A stretch of 64,000 nt of DNA from Marinobacter sp. CHS3-4 (GCF_030053415.1 NZ_JASGBJ010000003.1:62001-126000); one strand, 5' to 3'; shown: positions 33,988-43,509, counted from the first letter of the stretch. Numbers and translations are program-made. Notes: generated by a model from the letters alone, not told the origin.

Positions 33988-34016
33988 AGCCCGCCATCTC
34001 GCCACTAGCGGGCTTT
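33988..34016 (+). terminator. Hairpin between convergent genes, probable terminator
   Basis: AGCCCGC at 33988-33994 pairs with GCGGGCT at 34008-34014, and TT follows. It lies just after the deoxyribosyltransferase and overlaps the last codons of the small minus-strand gene, so it could serve the plus strand. The T-run is short. Confidence 0.5.
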
Positions 34017-34166
34017 GGTGGTCAGCTTTTTGGGGCCGTCAGCGGCGCCCTGTCCGCTCCTTCCTTTTCCGACCACTTCAATGGTTCCGCCAGCTTTCAG
34101 AAAAGCAGCTGTCTGTTCTTCGATGGCAGATCGAGTCAATGTGGCTTGCGCAGGTTTCTTACTCAT
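34005..34166 (-). CDS. Small protein with AFLKAGG motif (53 aa), function unknown
   Basis: A 53-residue basic protein beginning SKKPAQATLTRSAIEEQTA and ending in a lysine-rich tail. The segment AAFLKAGGTIEVVGKG resembles the FLxxGGxI motif in several small proteobacterial proteins of unknown role, including part of the RNA-polymerase-associated SutA. AAGGAG lies six bases before the ATG, which argues for real translation; the longer open frame upstream has no such site. It lies in a stretch of very small genes. Confidence 0.7.
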   Translation of the reverse strand: MSKKPAQATLTRSAIEEQTAAFLKAGGTIEVVGKGRSGQGAADGPKKLTTKAR

Positions 34167-34431
34167 ACTTTTCTCCTTGTCGACACCTGATAGTAACCCG
34201 TATGGGTAAAAATTGTCGGAATGATTTGCTTTCGACTGGCACCGGCACGGATGCTGCATTGATTAAAGTGCTGGTAACGGGGGTGGCCTTTCGGACTTGA
34301 GTCTGAATTCCCCGGATCGCGCCGGTAGGACCAAGACAATAACAACGTAACAGTCCCTTTTTATGATGTGTCCTGTGAACAAATTGCAGGGCCTTAAATT
34401 GGATAAGTTTCTGTTTTCAGGAGTTATTGTG

Positions 34432-34572
34432 ATGAAAAGCGCACGTTTGCCAGATCGTTCTTTCCCCCCTTCCGCTATTTCTCAGAAGCATGCCTCTGAG
34501 GCGGCCGTCATCCTCACACCGTTTCTTCTGTGCATGAGCTTGATTGGCGCACTGCCCTGGATTGCCGGCTGA
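34432..34572 (+). CDS. Small membrane-like protein ending in PWIAG, copy 1 (46 aa)
   Basis: 46 residues: a polar N-terminal half (KSARLPDRSFPPSAISQKHA) and one hydrophobic helix, ILTPFLLCMSLIGALPWIAG, ending at the stop. CAGGAG lies eight bases before the ATG. A second gene at 35136 encodes a protein of nearly the same length with the same layout and end, which supports both as real. I do not recognise the family. A single-pass membrane or membrane-associated role is inferred from the helix. Confidence 0.75.
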   Translation: MKSARLPDRSFPPSAISQKHASEAAVILTPFLLCMSLIGALPWIAG

Positions 34573-34704
34573 TACGTTCTGTCCTGGAGCAAAGCAACGT
34601 TATAGGGCACTTAATTTGTGCAAATAAGTGAGGCGGGTAGCCATTGGCTGCTGGAGGGATCGCTGTGCTTCACGCTTTCTTTTATCTGACATCCGGAGAT
34701 CAAG

Positions 34705-34938
34705 ATGGAGCGCATCAATTTTACCCAATCTGCCATGTTTCATTTGGCATCCATTAATACCTATCTGAAACGAACCCTGGGTAGCCACTACAAGATCAGT
34801 GGCGATTCCGATTTGGAGAAGCTATTGAAAGAAGCTTTTACCAGTGAAGACCCCGAACTGAAACAGCGTTGCACTCGGCTGCTCGATAGTCTCTGGACTG
34901 AAGAGCAGGAAAAGCTGAAGCAATTGCTCAAGGCGTGA
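34705..34938 (+). CDS. Small helical protein, function unknown (77 aa)
   Basis: A 77-residue acidic and basic protein predicted to be nearly all alpha helix (MERINFTQSAMFHLASINTY, then DLEKLLKEAFTSEDPELKQR and a lysine-rich end). No signal peptide or membrane segment is seen. CGGAG lies six bases before the ATG. It sits between the two PWIAG small-protein genes in the same direction, so it may belong with them (inference). I do not recognise the family. Confidence 0.72.
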   Translation: MERINFTQSAMFHLASINTYLKRTLGSHYKISGDSDLEKLLKEAFTSEDPELKQRCTRLLDSLWTEEQEKLKQLLKA

Positions 34939-35135
34939 AAGCGACCCAAGGATGGACAGGGAGGTCCGTCTATGGGGCGCCGTAGGTGGCAGCTTTCATC
35001 AGACCTCCGGTTCGATTTTGAAGAAAACCCAAGCAACAGAGCACTTTTTGCAATTCTGTGCGTACCTATTCCCACTTACAGATTCAAGACGCCTTGATCC
35101 GTCGCAAATCACCGAGCTTTTAGGGAGTTACAGGA

Positions 35136-35273
35136 ATGAGACACACCAACCAGAGCAATCACAGCAGCCTGGCTGCCGACCCCGCCAAATCACTGCAGCA
35201 GGCCTTTGTCGTCACCGCCCCGTTTGTCACCTGTATGGGCGTGATCGCATCCTTGCCGTGGATCGCCGGGTAA
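35136..35273 (+). CDS. Small membrane-like protein ending in PWIAG, copy 2 (45 aa)
   Basis: 45 residues: a polar start (RHTNQSNHSSLAADPAKSLQ) and one hydrophobic segment, VTAPFVTCMGVIASLPWIAG, at the end. Compared with copy 1 it keeps the pattern [T/A]PF..CM..I..LPWIAG, while the polar halves differ. The ATG is preceded by AGGGAG and CAGGA. It is too short for common ORF cut-offs and easily missed. Confidence 0.75.
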   Translation: MRHTNQSNHSSLAADPAKSLQQAFVVTAPFVTCMGVIASLPWIAG

Positions 35274-35303
35274 AAGCAGCACGGCGCTGACAGCAGGGCT
35301 CCG

Positions 35304-35684
35304 TCATCCCGATGGCTGCGCTTCAAGATCGCAATAGTTTTCCGGGCGAAACCTCGGTGAACACACCGCGAGAAAGACCAGATCTTCTGAAGACACGTTG
35401 GCGATCCGCTGCGGGCACTCGGCGGGAATCAGCACCGTATCGCCGGGCTTAACATGTGTCGGCGGCTGGTCGCCGACTTCCACCAGGCCCTCTCCTTCCA
35501 GAATCACATACCGCTCCACCGTACCGGTCAGGCTGTGCCAGCGGGTGGTCTGCGCCGGCAACACCCGGGCGCGGGCTATCGACACGTCTGAATCGGCATC
35601 GGTGTTCAGCAGTTCGGTGATGTAGCAGTTCTCGCCCAGGTAGAACTCGCTCGACGGATCGTAGTGATAGACGGGGGATTGCAT
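35304..35684 (-). CDS. Cupin-domain protein
   Basis: A 126-residue single cupin. The barrel motifs are visible in TTRWHSLTGTVERYVILEGEG (split over the metal-site histidine and glutamate) and HVKPGDTVLIPAECPQRI. The likely fold binds a metal or small ligand; the substrate is unknown. The frame is open for 93 codons upstream, but those overlap the YnfA-like gene in another frame, so the start beginning QSPVYHYDP is preferred. It lies five bases downstream of the YnfA-like gene on the same strand, probably as one transcript. Confidence 0.8.
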   Translation of the reverse strand: MQSPVYHYDPSSEFYLGENCYITELLNTDADSDVSIARARVLPAQTTRWHSLTGTVERYVILEGEGLVEVGDQPPTHVKPGDTVLIPAECPQRIANVSSEDLVFLAVCSPRFRPENYCDLEAQPSG

Positions 35685-35689
35685 GGGAT

Positions 35690-36022
35690 TCAAGTACCTC
35701 GTGGCGCAAACATAATGATCCCCATGCCCACCAACGCCACGGCAGACCCAACCAGATCCCAGGTAGTGGGACGAACACCGTCCACCGCCCACAGCCAGAG
35801 AATGGCCATAAAAATATACACGCCCCCATATGCCGCATACACCCGGCCCGCCGCCGTGGGGTGCAGCGACAGCAACCACGCGAATGCAGCCAGGCTTAGC
35901 GCACCTGGCACCAACAACCAGATGGTTTTGCCATCCCGAAGCCAGAGGTAGGGGAGGTAGCAACCGACAATTTCGGTCAGGGCGGTGGCGAGGAATAAAC
36001 CGAGGGTTTTTAGTTCGGGCAA
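35690..36022 (-). CDS. YnfA-family membrane protein
   Basis: A 110-residue protein with four predicted membrane helices and the YnfA (UPF0060) sequence pattern: [19 protein letters not shown], then [20 protein letters not shown] and a final [11 protein letters not shown]. The family is small-multidrug-resistance-like, and roles in export have been proposed. It is followed by the cupin gene on the same strand. The minus-strand ATG is clear, and the length matches the family (about 108-110). Confidence 0.93.
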   Translation of the reverse strand: MPELKTLGLFLATALTEIVGCYLPYLWLRDGKTIWLLVPGALSLAAFAWLLSLHPTAAGRVYAAYGGVYIFMAILWLWAVDGVRPTTWDLVGSAVALVGMGIIMFAPRGT

Positions 36023-36071
36023 AGGAACTTCTCTTTCAGAAAGGGTTTGTGCGACAGTGCACGGCTATTTG

Positions 36072-36100
36072 AAAAGCAACGCGCCCTGGAACGCGTTGTC
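36072..36100 (-). terminator. Probable terminator downstream of the AT-rich ATPase gene
   Basis: CAACGCG at 36077-36083 pairs with CGCGTTG at 36092-36098 around an eight-base loop. Read on the minus strand the stem is followed by CTTTT, as expected for an intrinsic terminator after the gene ending at 36130. A smaller hairpin (AGGTT/AACCT) lies between the stop and this one. Confidence 0.55.
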
Positions 36101-36129
36101 TCTCGTTTGCTATTTAGGTTTTCATCAAC

Positions 36130-37656
36130 CTAAGAATTAGTTATTTCCTCAATTTGAGCCATATAGGTGTTAAGTTTTTTCAGTACGTAATCTGCGATCT
36201 TGTAAGGTGAGTCATCATCCGTGTAGTGCATTTCGATGCTTACGGTTTTATCAGGAAAATCAATCCAAATATCGGGATAAACATTGGAGAGCCAGGGGTG
36301 CCGGGTCTCTGTGTGGACGTTGAACCCGATAACGTCAGCTATTGCGGCTGCGAGTGGTTTGTTGAGATTTTTGTCAGATCCTCCGGAAGAGGTGATATGC
36401 AAATTGAGATCTTTATAGATGGGCTCTGCGATCTCCAGCGCTCTTGCCGCTGGGCCACCTTTCCTCATACCGACCTGATACTTCTCACCCAGAGCTTGTT
36501 TAACAATTGGAGAAGAAGACAAAAATTTCCTCGAATTCGTTTTTTTCTGCCAATGTGTTGGGGGAGTATGTTTAGAGATGATATTGGTAACAGCGCTGTT
36601 ATTCGAGTATGCGTAAACCGATGAAATTAGGGCGTTAGTCGGTAAAAACATAATCCTCGTTTTTATGTAGCCGTATAAAGCAAACTGCAATCTTGTGGCA
36701 TTCCAGACGGCACTTCTTTGACTGTCAGGAATATATTCATAAAATTTGTCATGTATTGGTGTCCAGGTTTCTTCGACACTTTGACCTTTCCTAGAAAATT
36801 GAGATATTACACTTTCCGCGCTTTTGTAGGGAAAGCAAAGCCACACTTCTATCGGTTTCGGGATTTTATGTTTTATTTTTTCAAGATGGCCAGATTGAAG
36901 CTCCCAGTTGGACTTAATTAGTTGCAAAAATCTTCGAATTGAACGTTGTGCCTGTGATAGTTTTTCAAATTTCGAAAAAACCTCAGTGAAAACGTCATTA
37001 GTTAATCCGAACTCCGAAGGTTCTTTGCCATTATTTATTGTGGTTATTGTCCGTTTAGCGATATCAATGAATTTGTTTTCTTCCGGACCATCAAAGTATA
37101 AAATTTCCTTGCCTTCGTAGAATAGCGTAGTCGCAATTTTATTTGCGACATCAATCATAAGTCTTGCATCTTCCTCAAGAGTCACTGGCCATATAATGAG
37201 AATTGGGCTTTTTCTAACAAGTCCATTAAGGTTTCTGAAGAATGATTTTATTTGGGTTTCTGGCTGATCTTCAATGCTCTCGAGATAATCGATAACTATG
37301 ATTGTGGGGCCATTGTCAGCTTCTCTGGATGCACTTTCCGATATTTTCTTTATTTCTAAAAATAAACCGTTCAGACCTTTTTCTGGAACTAGATCTGAAG
37401 AGTCAATATTTATAACCGACCTCTTAACAATATGGCTTCGCCATTTTAATGAGTCAATGAAGGTTGACTTTCCTATTCCTGATTTACCTAAAAAGAAAAT
37501 TACGTTTCCAGATTGCTTTATGCTCGATAGTATAATGCTGATGTCGTTTTCGACGCTGATAACTGGTTGGACAATCTGAGTTAATTTTGGAATCTCATTC
37601 TTTAGTTCCTCAGACATTTCTTCGTATGTTATTGGGATCAACATTTCTTCAGTCAC
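36130..37656 (-). CDS. P-loop ATPase with possible C-terminal PD-(D/E)XK-like domain, unrecognised (candidate defence gene)
   Basis: A 508-residue protein. Residues about 50-160 are a P-loop NTPase with FLGKSGIGKST (K63) and TIIVIDYLESI (D123); SPILIIWPVT looks like a sensor-1 strand. The middle is helical with no motif I recognise. The last 60 residues hold YPDIWIDFPDKTVSIEMHYT, where D462 and E475 sit like the acids of a PD-(D/E)XK site, but H477 replaces the usual lysine. Base composition is far more AT-rich than all neighbours, as are codons, so recent transfer is likely. It starts at GTG with AAGGA six bases upstream. It stands alone between unrelated genes. An antiphage role is only an inference. 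Confidence 0.72.
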   Translation of the reverse strand: MTEEMLIPITYEEMSEELKNEIPKLTQIVQPVISVENDISIILSSIKQSGNVIFFLGKSGIGKSTFIDSLKWRSHIVKRSVINIDSSDLVPEKGLNGLFLEIKKISESASREADNGPTIIVIDYLESIEDQPETQIKSFFRNLNGLVRKSPILIIWPVTLEEDARLMIDVANKIATTLFYEGKEILYFDGPEENKFIDIAKRTITTINNGKEPSEFGLTNDVFTEVFSKFEKLSQAQRSIRRFLQLIKSNWELQSGHLEKIKHKIPKPIEVWLCFPYKSAESVISQFSRKGQSVEETWTPIHDKFYEYIPDSQRSAVWNATRLQFALYGYIKTRIMFLPTNALISSVYAYSNNSAVTNIISKHTPPTHWQKKTNSRKFLSSSPIVKQALGEKYQVGMRKGGPAARALEIAEPIYKDLNLHITSSGGSDKNLNKPLAAAIADVIGFNVHTETRHPWLSNVYPDIWIDFPDKTVSIEMHYTDDDSPYKIADYVLKKLNTYMAQIEEITNS

Positions 37657-37891
37657 TAAAAATCCTTAAAAGCGGCAGTTTTCTGATAACTTTAGGCCTC
37701 GATTGAGGAACTATAAAGGTATATAATTTTCCATAACTCGAGGAATCATAAAGATTGACTAAGTGTCAGCCTAGACCACAACAATCCATACTGCACGGAA
37801 TTAATCACGTATATATGGTTCTTGATCGATCATCGCTAGATGAGGTTTGAATCCTAGGAGGTTCGACTATATTCATAGGAATGGGAGGCTT

Positions 37892-38791
37892 TTATACTGC
37901 AATCGCCTGCCCAACCTTGGACCCATTCTTCCGCCTTAGTTGCTCACTAATCCACTCTCCAGTAGCCACCAGCTTTTGCAGATCCACACCATTCCCAATC
38001 CCCAACCCTTCCAACAAATAAACCACATCTTCCGTCGCCACATTGCCAGACGCACCCTTGGCATAGGGACACCCCCCAAGCCCAGACACCGACGCATCAA
38101 TCACCGCAATGCCTTCTTCCAACACGGCATATAAGTTAGCCAGCGCCTGTCCATAGGTATCGTGGAAATGAGCCGCCAGTTTGCTGATCGGTACGTGATG
38201 GGCCACGGCCTCCAGCATGCGTTTGGCTTTCAGGGGCGTGCCCACGCCAATCGTATCGCCCAGCGAGATTTCATAGCAGCCCATGTCGTGCAGGGCTTGG
38301 ACGACTTTTGCGACTTGTTCAGGCGCAATGTCGCCTTCGTAGGGGCAGCCGAGCACGGTGGACACGTAGCCGCGCACGGGGATGTTGTGTTGTTTGGCGG
38401 CGTCCATCACGGGGGCGAAGCGGTGGAGGCTTTCGGCGATGGAGCAGTTGATGTTTTTCTGGCTGAAGGTTTCGGAGGCGGCGCCGAAAACGGCGACTTC
38501 GTCCACCCCGGCGGCCAGGGCGTTTTCGAAGCCTTTCAGGTTGGGGGTCAGGGCGGTGTAGCGCACGCCGGGTTTGCGGTGAATGCCCGCCATCACCTCA
38601 GCGGCGTCGCCCATTTGTGGCACCCATCTGGGGGACACAAAGCTGGCGGCTTCGATGTGGGTCAGGCCGCAGTCGGCCAGTCGTTCGATCAGGCCGATTT
38701 TCAGGTCGGTGGCGATCACCGGGCCGGGTTCGTTTTGCAGGCCGTCCCGGGGGCTCATTTCCGCAATTCGTACTCGGCTGGGAAAGCTCAT
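37892..38791 (-). CDS. liuE: Hydroxymethylglutaryl-CoA lyase
   Basis: A 299-residue HMGL-like TIM-barrel enzyme cleaving HMG-CoA to acetoacetate and acetyl-CoA, the last step of leucine degradation. It has [13 protein letters not shown] at the start (metal and substrate site), a central [16 protein letters not shown] and the catalytic-cysteine loop [19 protein letters not shown]. Its ATG overlaps the stop of the biotin-carboxylase subunit by four bases (ATGA). It is the last gene of the liu cluster. Confidence 0.96.
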   Translation of the reverse strand: MSFPSRVRIAEMSPRDGLQNEPGPVIATDLKIGLIERLADCGLTHIEAASFVSPRWVPQMGDAAEVMAGIHRKPGVRYTALTPNLKGFENALAAGVDEVAVFGAASETFSQKNINCSIAESLHRFAPVMDAAKQHNIPVRGYVSTVLGCPYEGDIAPEQVAKVVQALHDMGCYEISLGDTIGVGTPLKAKRMLEAVAHHVPISKLAAHFHDTYGQALANLYAVLEEGIAVIDASVSGLGGCPYAKGASGNVATEDVVYLLEGLGIGNGVDLQKLVATGEWISEQLRRKNGSKVGQAIAV

Positions 38792-40779
38792 GCGCTGGCC
38801 TCCTCGGTCACGTCGATGGCAATCAGTTCCGCGCCTTCGGCCACCTGGTCGCCTTCGCTGTAGAACACGTCGGTGACCACGCCGTTGGCGGGGGCTTTGA
38901 TGGCGTGTTCCATTTTCATGGCTTCCATGATCACCAGGGTTTGCCCGGCGGTCACGGTGTCGCCCTTTTTGGCCTGCACGGCAATCACGGCGCCGTTCAT
39001 GGGCGCTTCCAGGCTGCCTTCGTGGCCTGCGTCTTCCAGCCCGAAGCGTTCCTTGAACACGGTGCAGCGGAAGGTTCGGCCATGGCGGAACAGGGTCAGT
39101 TCGTCGCCGTTCAGGTGTCCGTACAGGCTCTGGCGGTGGCCGTTCAGGGTGACGTCCAGCCGGTCGTCGGTGAGGGTGGCCTGCAGGTGGTCCTGCCGGT
39201 CGCCGTTGTGAATGCGCAGGCCGTCTTTGTGCACCTGCACCTTCAGTTCATGCACGGTCTCTCCTGTTTTCAGCAGCAGCGGTTCCGCGAACTCACCGTT
39301 CAGGCGCCACTGGCGCAGGGTGGCAAACGGGGACCAGGGGTCGGCGCTGTCCCTCGGTGGCTGTCGGTGAGTGATCACATACGCCGCAGCCAAGGCCAGA
39401 TCTTCCGGGTCGTTCTCTGGCTGTGTGCCGAACAGCAGGTTTTGATGCTGATCGATAAAGCCGGTGGTCAGGTCTGCCTGCCGGAAGGGCTCCGAATCCG
39501 CCAGGGCGTGCAGGAAGGTCAGATTGTTCTTTACTCCGGCGATGCGGTAACTCGCCAGTGCCGTGACCAGCCGGTTGATGGCCTGTTCCCGGGTGCTGTC
39601 CCACACGATCAGCTTGGCGATCATCGGGTCGTAGTGAATGCTGATGTCGTCGCCTTCCCGAACGCCGGTGTCCACGCGCACGTGGTCGTTTTCAGCAGGC
39701 GTGCGCAGGTAGTGCAGGTGTCCGGTGGCGGGCAGGAAGTCGTGGTCCGGGTCTTCCGCGTACACCCGCACTTCCAGCGCGTGGCCGTTGATTGTCAGGT
39801 CTTGTTGGGCCATTGGAAGCGGTTCGCCGTGGGCTATGCGTAGCTGCCATTCCACCAGATCCTGCCCGGTGATCATTTCGGTAACCGGGTGTTCCACCTG
39901 CAGGCGGGTGTTCATTTCCATGAAGAAGAAGGAGCCGTCTACGTCGTACAGGAATTCCACCGTTCCGGCGCCTACGTAGTCGATGGCCTGGGCGGCGCGC
40001 ACCGCAGCTTCGCCCATGGCTTTGCGAGTATCCTCGCTCAGGCCCGGCGCTGGCGCTTCTTCAATGACTTTCTGGTGACGGCGCTGCACGGAGCAGTCCC
40101 GTTCGGCCAGGTAGATGCCGTTGCCCTGCTGGTCGCAGAACACCTGAATCTCCACATGGCGGGGTCGAGTCAGGTAGCGTTCAATGAGCATGTTCGGGTT
40201 GCCGAAGGCGTTTTTGGCTTCCCGTTGTGCGGCGGACAGGGCGTCGTCGAAGTCCTCCGGGCGTTCCACCACCCGCATGCCTTTACCGCCACCGCCGGCG
40301 ACAGCTTTCAGTAGAATGGGATAGCCGCATTTTTCCGCTTCGGCTTTCAGCAGGTCCGGGGATTGGTCGTCGCCGTGGTAGCCGGGCACCAGCGGTACGC
40401 CGGCTTTCTCCATGATCGCCTTGGCGGCGGATTTGGAGCCCATGGCGGCAATGGCGGACGCGGGCGGGCCAATGAACACCAGGCCGTTAGCGTCGCAGGC
40501 CTTGGCGAACTCGGTGTTCTCCGACAGGAAGCCGTAGCCGGGGTGAATCGCTTCTGCGCCGGTTTGTTTGGCCACCTCAATGATGGTGTCGATGCGCAGG
40601 TAGCTGTCGGAACTGGCGGCGGGGCCGATTCGAACTGCTTCGTCGGCCATTGCCACATGGCGAGCGTTGGCGTCGGCATCGGAATAGACGGCGACGCACT
40701 GGATGCCAAGCCGGTGAGCGGTGTGAATCACGCGGCAGGCGATTTCGCCCCGGTTGGCGATCAGGATCTTGCGAAACAT
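38788..40779 (-). CDS. liuD: Methylcrotonyl-CoA carboxylase, biotin-carboxylase (alpha) subunit
   Basis: A 663-residue subunit. The biotin carboxylase part starts [20 protein letters not shown] and has [11 protein letters not shown] (ATP grasp loop) and [15 protein letters not shown]. The C-terminal biotinyl domain holds the acceptor lysine in EAMKMEH. It carboxylates its own biotin so that LiuB can carboxylate methylcrotonyl-CoA. The chosen ATG overlaps the stop of liuC by one base (TGATG); an in-frame ATG 24 bases upstream is inside liuC. Confidence 0.95.
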   Translation of the reverse strand: MFRKILIANRGEIACRVIHTAHRLGIQCVAVYSDADANARHVAMADEAVRIGPAASSDSYLRIDTIIEVAKQTGAEAIHPGYGFLSENTEFAKACDANGLVFIGPPASAIAAMGSKSAAKAIMEKAGVPLVPGYHGDDQSPDLLKAEAEKCGYPILLKAVAGGGGKGMRVVERPEDFDDALSAAQREAKNAFGNPNMLIERYLTRPRHVEIQVFCDQQGNGIYLAERDCSVQRRHQKVIEEAPAPGLSEDTRKAMGEAAVRAAQAIDYVGAGTVEFLYDVDGSFFFMEMNTRLQVEHPVTEMITGQDLVEWQLRIAHGEPLPMAQQDLTINGHALEVRVYAEDPDHDFLPATGHLHYLRTPAENDHVRVDTGVREGDDISIHYDPMIAKLIVWDSTREQAINRLVTALASYRIAGVKNNLTFLHALADSEPFRQADLTTGFIDQHQNLLFGTQPENDPEDLALAAAYVITHRQPPRDSADPWSPFATLRQWRLNGEFAEPLLLKTGETVHELKVQVHKDGLRIHNGDRQDHLQATLTDDRLDVTLNGHRQSLYGHLNGDELTLFRHGRTFRCTVFKERFGLEDAGHEGSLEAPMNGAVIAVQAKKGDTVTAGQTLVIMEAMKMEHAIKAPANGVVTDVFYSEGDQVAEGAELIAIDVTEEASA

Positions 40780-41588
40780 CAGGTGTCTTCCTCCGGCACC
40801 CACCTGGCAGGGCGCTTGTCCAGAAAAGCTCCGAGGCCTTCCTGGCCCTCGTCGCTGACGCGAATGTCGGCAATGCGCTGAGACGTCATGTCGATGAGTT
40901 CTTTGGTGAGTGGTTGCTGACTCACATCAAAGACCAGCTGCTTGGCGGCCTCGATGGCCTTTGGCCCGTTTTGCATGAGCTGGGAGATCAGCTCGTCACA
41001 CCGGGTTTGCAGGCTGTCTGTGTGGTCGCAAATCTCATGAATCAGTCCCAGTGCCAGGGCTTTCTCGGCGCTGAACACTTCGGCGCTCAGGAAATACCGC
41101 CGAGCCTGGCGCTCACCGATGGCCCTGACCACGTAGGGGCTGATGGTGGCCGGAATCAGGCCAAGTTTGACTTCGCTGAGGCAGAATTTGGCGTCTTCTG
41201 TGGCGATTACGATGTCGCAGCAGGCGGCCAGCCCAACGGCACCACCGAACGCGGCGCCTTGCACCAGCCCGATCACGGGTTTGGGCAGATGGTTCAGGGT
41301 GGACATCAGTTTGGCCAGCTGACGGGCGTCTGCCAGGTTGTCGTCCCGGGTATTTCCGGCCATGCGTCGCATCCAGGCAAGATCGGCGCCGGCGGAGAAA
41401 TGCTTGCCCTCGGAACGCATAATGACCACGCGGGTGTCGTCGTCTTTGGCCACTTGCTCGAGCGCGTCAATCAGCCTGCGGATGATCAAATCATCGAAGG
41501 CATTGCGCTTTTCCGGGTGGTTGAGGATCACCTCGGTCACGCCCTCGGTGCGCTGATTCAGAACCACGGCGGGTGTCTGATCGGTCAT
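40779..41588 (-). CDS. liuC: Methylglutaconyl-CoA hydratase (enoyl-CoA hydratase family)
   Basis: A 269-residue crotonase-fold protein. KHFSAGADLAWMRRMAGNT and LVQGAAFGGAVGLAACCDIV give the oxyanion hole, and CLSEVKLGLIPATISPYVV the second catalytic region, a form typical of LiuC. The AWMRRM segment is characteristic of methylglutaconyl-CoA hydratases. It lies between the carboxylase subunits, coupled to liuD by a one-base overlap and 14 bases after liuB. It hydrates 3-methylglutaconyl-CoA to HMG-CoA. Confidence 0.94.
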   Translation of the reverse strand: MTDQTPAVVLNQRTEGVTEVILNHPEKRNAFDDLIIRRLIDALEQVAKDDDTRVVIMRSEGKHFSAGADLAWMRRMAGNTRDDNLADARQLAKLMSTLNHLPKPVIGLVQGAAFGGAVGLAACCDIVIATEDAKFCLSEVKLGLIPATISPYVVRAIGERQARRYFLSAEVFSAEKALALGLIHEICDHTDSLQTRCDELISQLMQNGPKAIEAAKQLVFDVSQQPLTKELIDMTSQRIADIRVSDEGQEGLGAFLDKRPARWVPEEDT

Positions 41589-41602
41589 GCTTTTCTCCTC
41601 GG

Positions 41603-43210
41603 TTACATCCGGAACACGCCGAAGCGTGTGGGTTTGGCCGGTCGGTTAAGGGTAGCGGACAGGCTGAGAGCGACTACCTCGCGAGTCTGTGCCGGGTCGA
41701 TTATGCCGTCGTCCCACAGTCGGGCGCTGGCATAGTAAGGGTGACCCTGCTCCTCGTATTTGTCGATGATCGGCTGTTTGAACTCCGCCTCTTCCTCGGC
41801 GCTCCAGTCTTCGCCTTTGCGCTCTTTGCCTTCCCGTTTCACGGTGGCCAGTACCCCGGCGGCCTGTTCGCCGCCCATCACGGAGATGCGGGCATTGGGC
41901 CACATCCACAGGAAGTCCGGGCTGTAGGCGCGGCCGCACATACCGTAATTGCCCGCGCCAAACGAACCGCCAATCAGCACGGTGATTTTCGGCACATTGG
42001 CGCAGGCCACTGCCATCACCATCTTGGCGCCATGCTTGGCGATGCCCTCGGCTTCGTGCCTCTGGCCCACCATGAAGCCCGTGATGTTCTGCAGGAACAG
42101 CAATGGGATGTTGCGCTGGCAGCAAAGCTCTACAAAGTGCGCGCCTTTCAGGGCGGATTCGCTGAACAGTATGCCGTTGTTGGCGATGATGCCCACGGGG
42201 TAACCGTGGATGTGGGCAAAGCCGGTCACCAGCGTCTGGCCGTAGTAGCGTTTGAACTCGTCGAACTCGGAACCGTCCACCATGCGGGCAATCACGTCCC
42301 GTACATCGAAGGGTTTGCGCAGGTCGGTGCCGACAATGCCGTAGATTTCTTCCGGGTCGTAAAGCGGGGCTTTGGGCTCGCGCACTTCCACTGGCGTGGG
42401 TTTTTTGCGGTTCAGGTTGCCGATGCAGCGGCGGGCAATGTCCAGGGCGTGAGCGTCATTTTCAGCATAATGGTCGGCCACGCCAGAGGTTTTGCAGTGC
42501 ACGTCGGCTCCGCCCAGGTCCTCGGCGCTGACCACTTCCCCGGTGGCTGCTTTCACCAATGGCGGTCCGGCCAGGAAGATGGTGCCCTGTTCCTTCACAA
42601 TGATGGATTCGTCTGCCATGGCGGGCACGTAGGCGCCCCCGGCGGTACACAGGCCCATCACTACCGCAATCTGGGGAATGTCGTCGGCGGACATACGGGC
42701 CTGGTTGTAGAAAATGCGGCCAAAGTGCTCTTTGTCCGGAAACACTTCGTCCTGCCGGGGCAGGTTTGCGCCGCCGGAATCCACCAGGTAGATGCAGGGC
42801 AGGTGGTTGTTGAGGGCAATTTCCTGGGCGCGCAGGTGTTTCTTTACCGTCAGAGGGTAGTAGCTGCCGCCTTTTACGGTGGCGTCGTTGGCGATGATCA
42901 TGCATTCAGTGCCGTTGACCCGGCCGATGCCGGCGATGGTGCCGGCGGCTGGTACGTCTTCGTCATAGACGTTGTAAGCGGCGAGTTGCCCGACTTCCAG
43001 AAACGCGGCGCCGTCGTCCAGCAGGTAGTCGATGCGTTCGCGCGGGAGCATTTTGCCGCGGGCCACGTGGCGTTCCTGATAACTGGGGCCGCCGCCTTGT
43101 TGAATCGTGGCAATCTTGTCGTTCAGGTCCGCGACGGCTTCGGTCATGGCCTGTTTTTTGGCCTGGAACTCGGCTTCTTTGGGGTTCACTTTGCTTTGGA
43201 GTACGGTCAT
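41603..43210 (-). CDS. liuB: Methylcrotonyl-CoA carboxylase, carboxyltransferase (beta) subunit
   Basis: A 535-residue carboxyltransferase subunit. Motifs include [20 protein letters not shown] near the start, [18 protein letters not shown], and [20 protein letters not shown] in the second half, all typical of MCC beta. It transfers CO2 from biotin on LiuD to methylcrotonyl-CoA. The frame is open upstream for 21 codons into a palindromic repeat, so the start beginning [10 protein letters not shown] is preferred. The upstream gap to liuA (318 bases) holds two repeat elements, unusual for an operon that is otherwise closely packed. Confidence 0.96.
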   Translation of the reverse strand: MTVLQSKVNPKEAEFQAKKQAMTEAVADLNDKIATIQQGGGPSYQERHVARGKMLPRERIDYLLDDGAAFLEVGQLAAYNVYDEDVPAAGTIAGIGRVNGTECMIIANDATVKGGSYYPLTVKKHLRAQEIALNNHLPCIYLVDSGGANLPRQDEVFPDKEHFGRIFYNQARMSADDIPQIAVVMGLCTAGGAYVPAMADESIIVKEQGTIFLAGPPLVKAATGEVVSAEDLGGADVHCKTSGVADHYAENDAHALDIARRCIGNLNRKKPTPVEVREPKAPLYDPEEIYGIVGTDLRKPFDVRDVIARMVDGSEFDEFKRYYGQTLVTGFAHIHGYPVGIIANNGILFSESALKGAHFVELCCQRNIPLLFLQNITGFMVGQRHEAEGIAKHGAKMVMAVACANVPKITVLIGGSFGAGNYGMCGRAYSPDFLWMWPNARISVMGGEQAAGVLATVKREGKERKGEDWSAEEEAEFKQPIIDKYEEQGHPYYASARLWDDGIIDPAQTREVVALSLSATLNRPAKPTRFGVFRM

Positions 43211-43231
43211 ATCTAATTCCGTGCATCGGGC

Positions 43232-43331
43232 CAGCGGGTAAAGCGATTCGAAAACCGCTACGAGCACATCCATGTGCGCTTATCTTCGGCCATCCATGGC
43301 CTACGAAATTTTCGAATCGCTTTACCCGCTG
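43232..43331 (+). repeat. Palindromic repeat element A (core on plus strand)
   Basis: Two 23-base arms, 43232-43254 and 43309-43331, are exact reverse complements (arm begins CAGCGGGTAAAGCG). They enclose a 54-base core with two nested dyads, GCACATCCATGTGC at 43264-43277 and GGCCATCCATGGCC at 43288-43301. The core matches that of element B at about 85 percent, in opposite orientation, while the arms are unrelated. I do not recognise a named family. Confidence 0.9.
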
Positions 43332-43396
43332 CCCCTCGTCTGGCTTTGGTTGCTATCCGCTCAGCGTATTTTATTGGAGGTCATTGCCCAGGTTCG

Positions 43397-43509
43397 GGCG
43401 GTTGGCCGGATGGGTCTTTCGGGAATGTCGGAGGCCATGGATGGCCGGAGATCAAGCGCACACGGACGTGCTTGTAGCGTTTCCCGAAAGACCCATCCGG
43501 CCGACCGCC
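43397..43509 (-). repeat. Palindromic repeat element B (core on minus strand)
   Basis: Arms of 29 bases, 43397-43425 and 43481-43509, are complementary except for one T-G pair (arm begins GGCGGTTGGCCGG). The core between them carries GGCCATGGATGGCC at 43433-43446 and the imperfect dyad GCACACGGACGTGC at 43458-43471. Read on the minus strand the core aligns with element A; the arms do not. Confidence 0.9.

Noticed and set aside
37840-37880. GGTTTGAATCC and GGTTCGA stretches resembling a tRNA T-arm, near the AT-rich gene
   Set aside because: No acceptor, D- or anticodon arm can be folded around them, so no tRNA or attachment site is claimed.
36023-37891. Direct-repeat attachment sites bounding the AT-rich gene
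   Set aside because: I compared both flanks by eye and saw no matching repeats or integrase; the mode of acquisition stays open.
43232-43331. Integron attC site
   Set aside because: No RYYYAAC/GTTRRRY ends are present and no cassette or integrase lies nearby.
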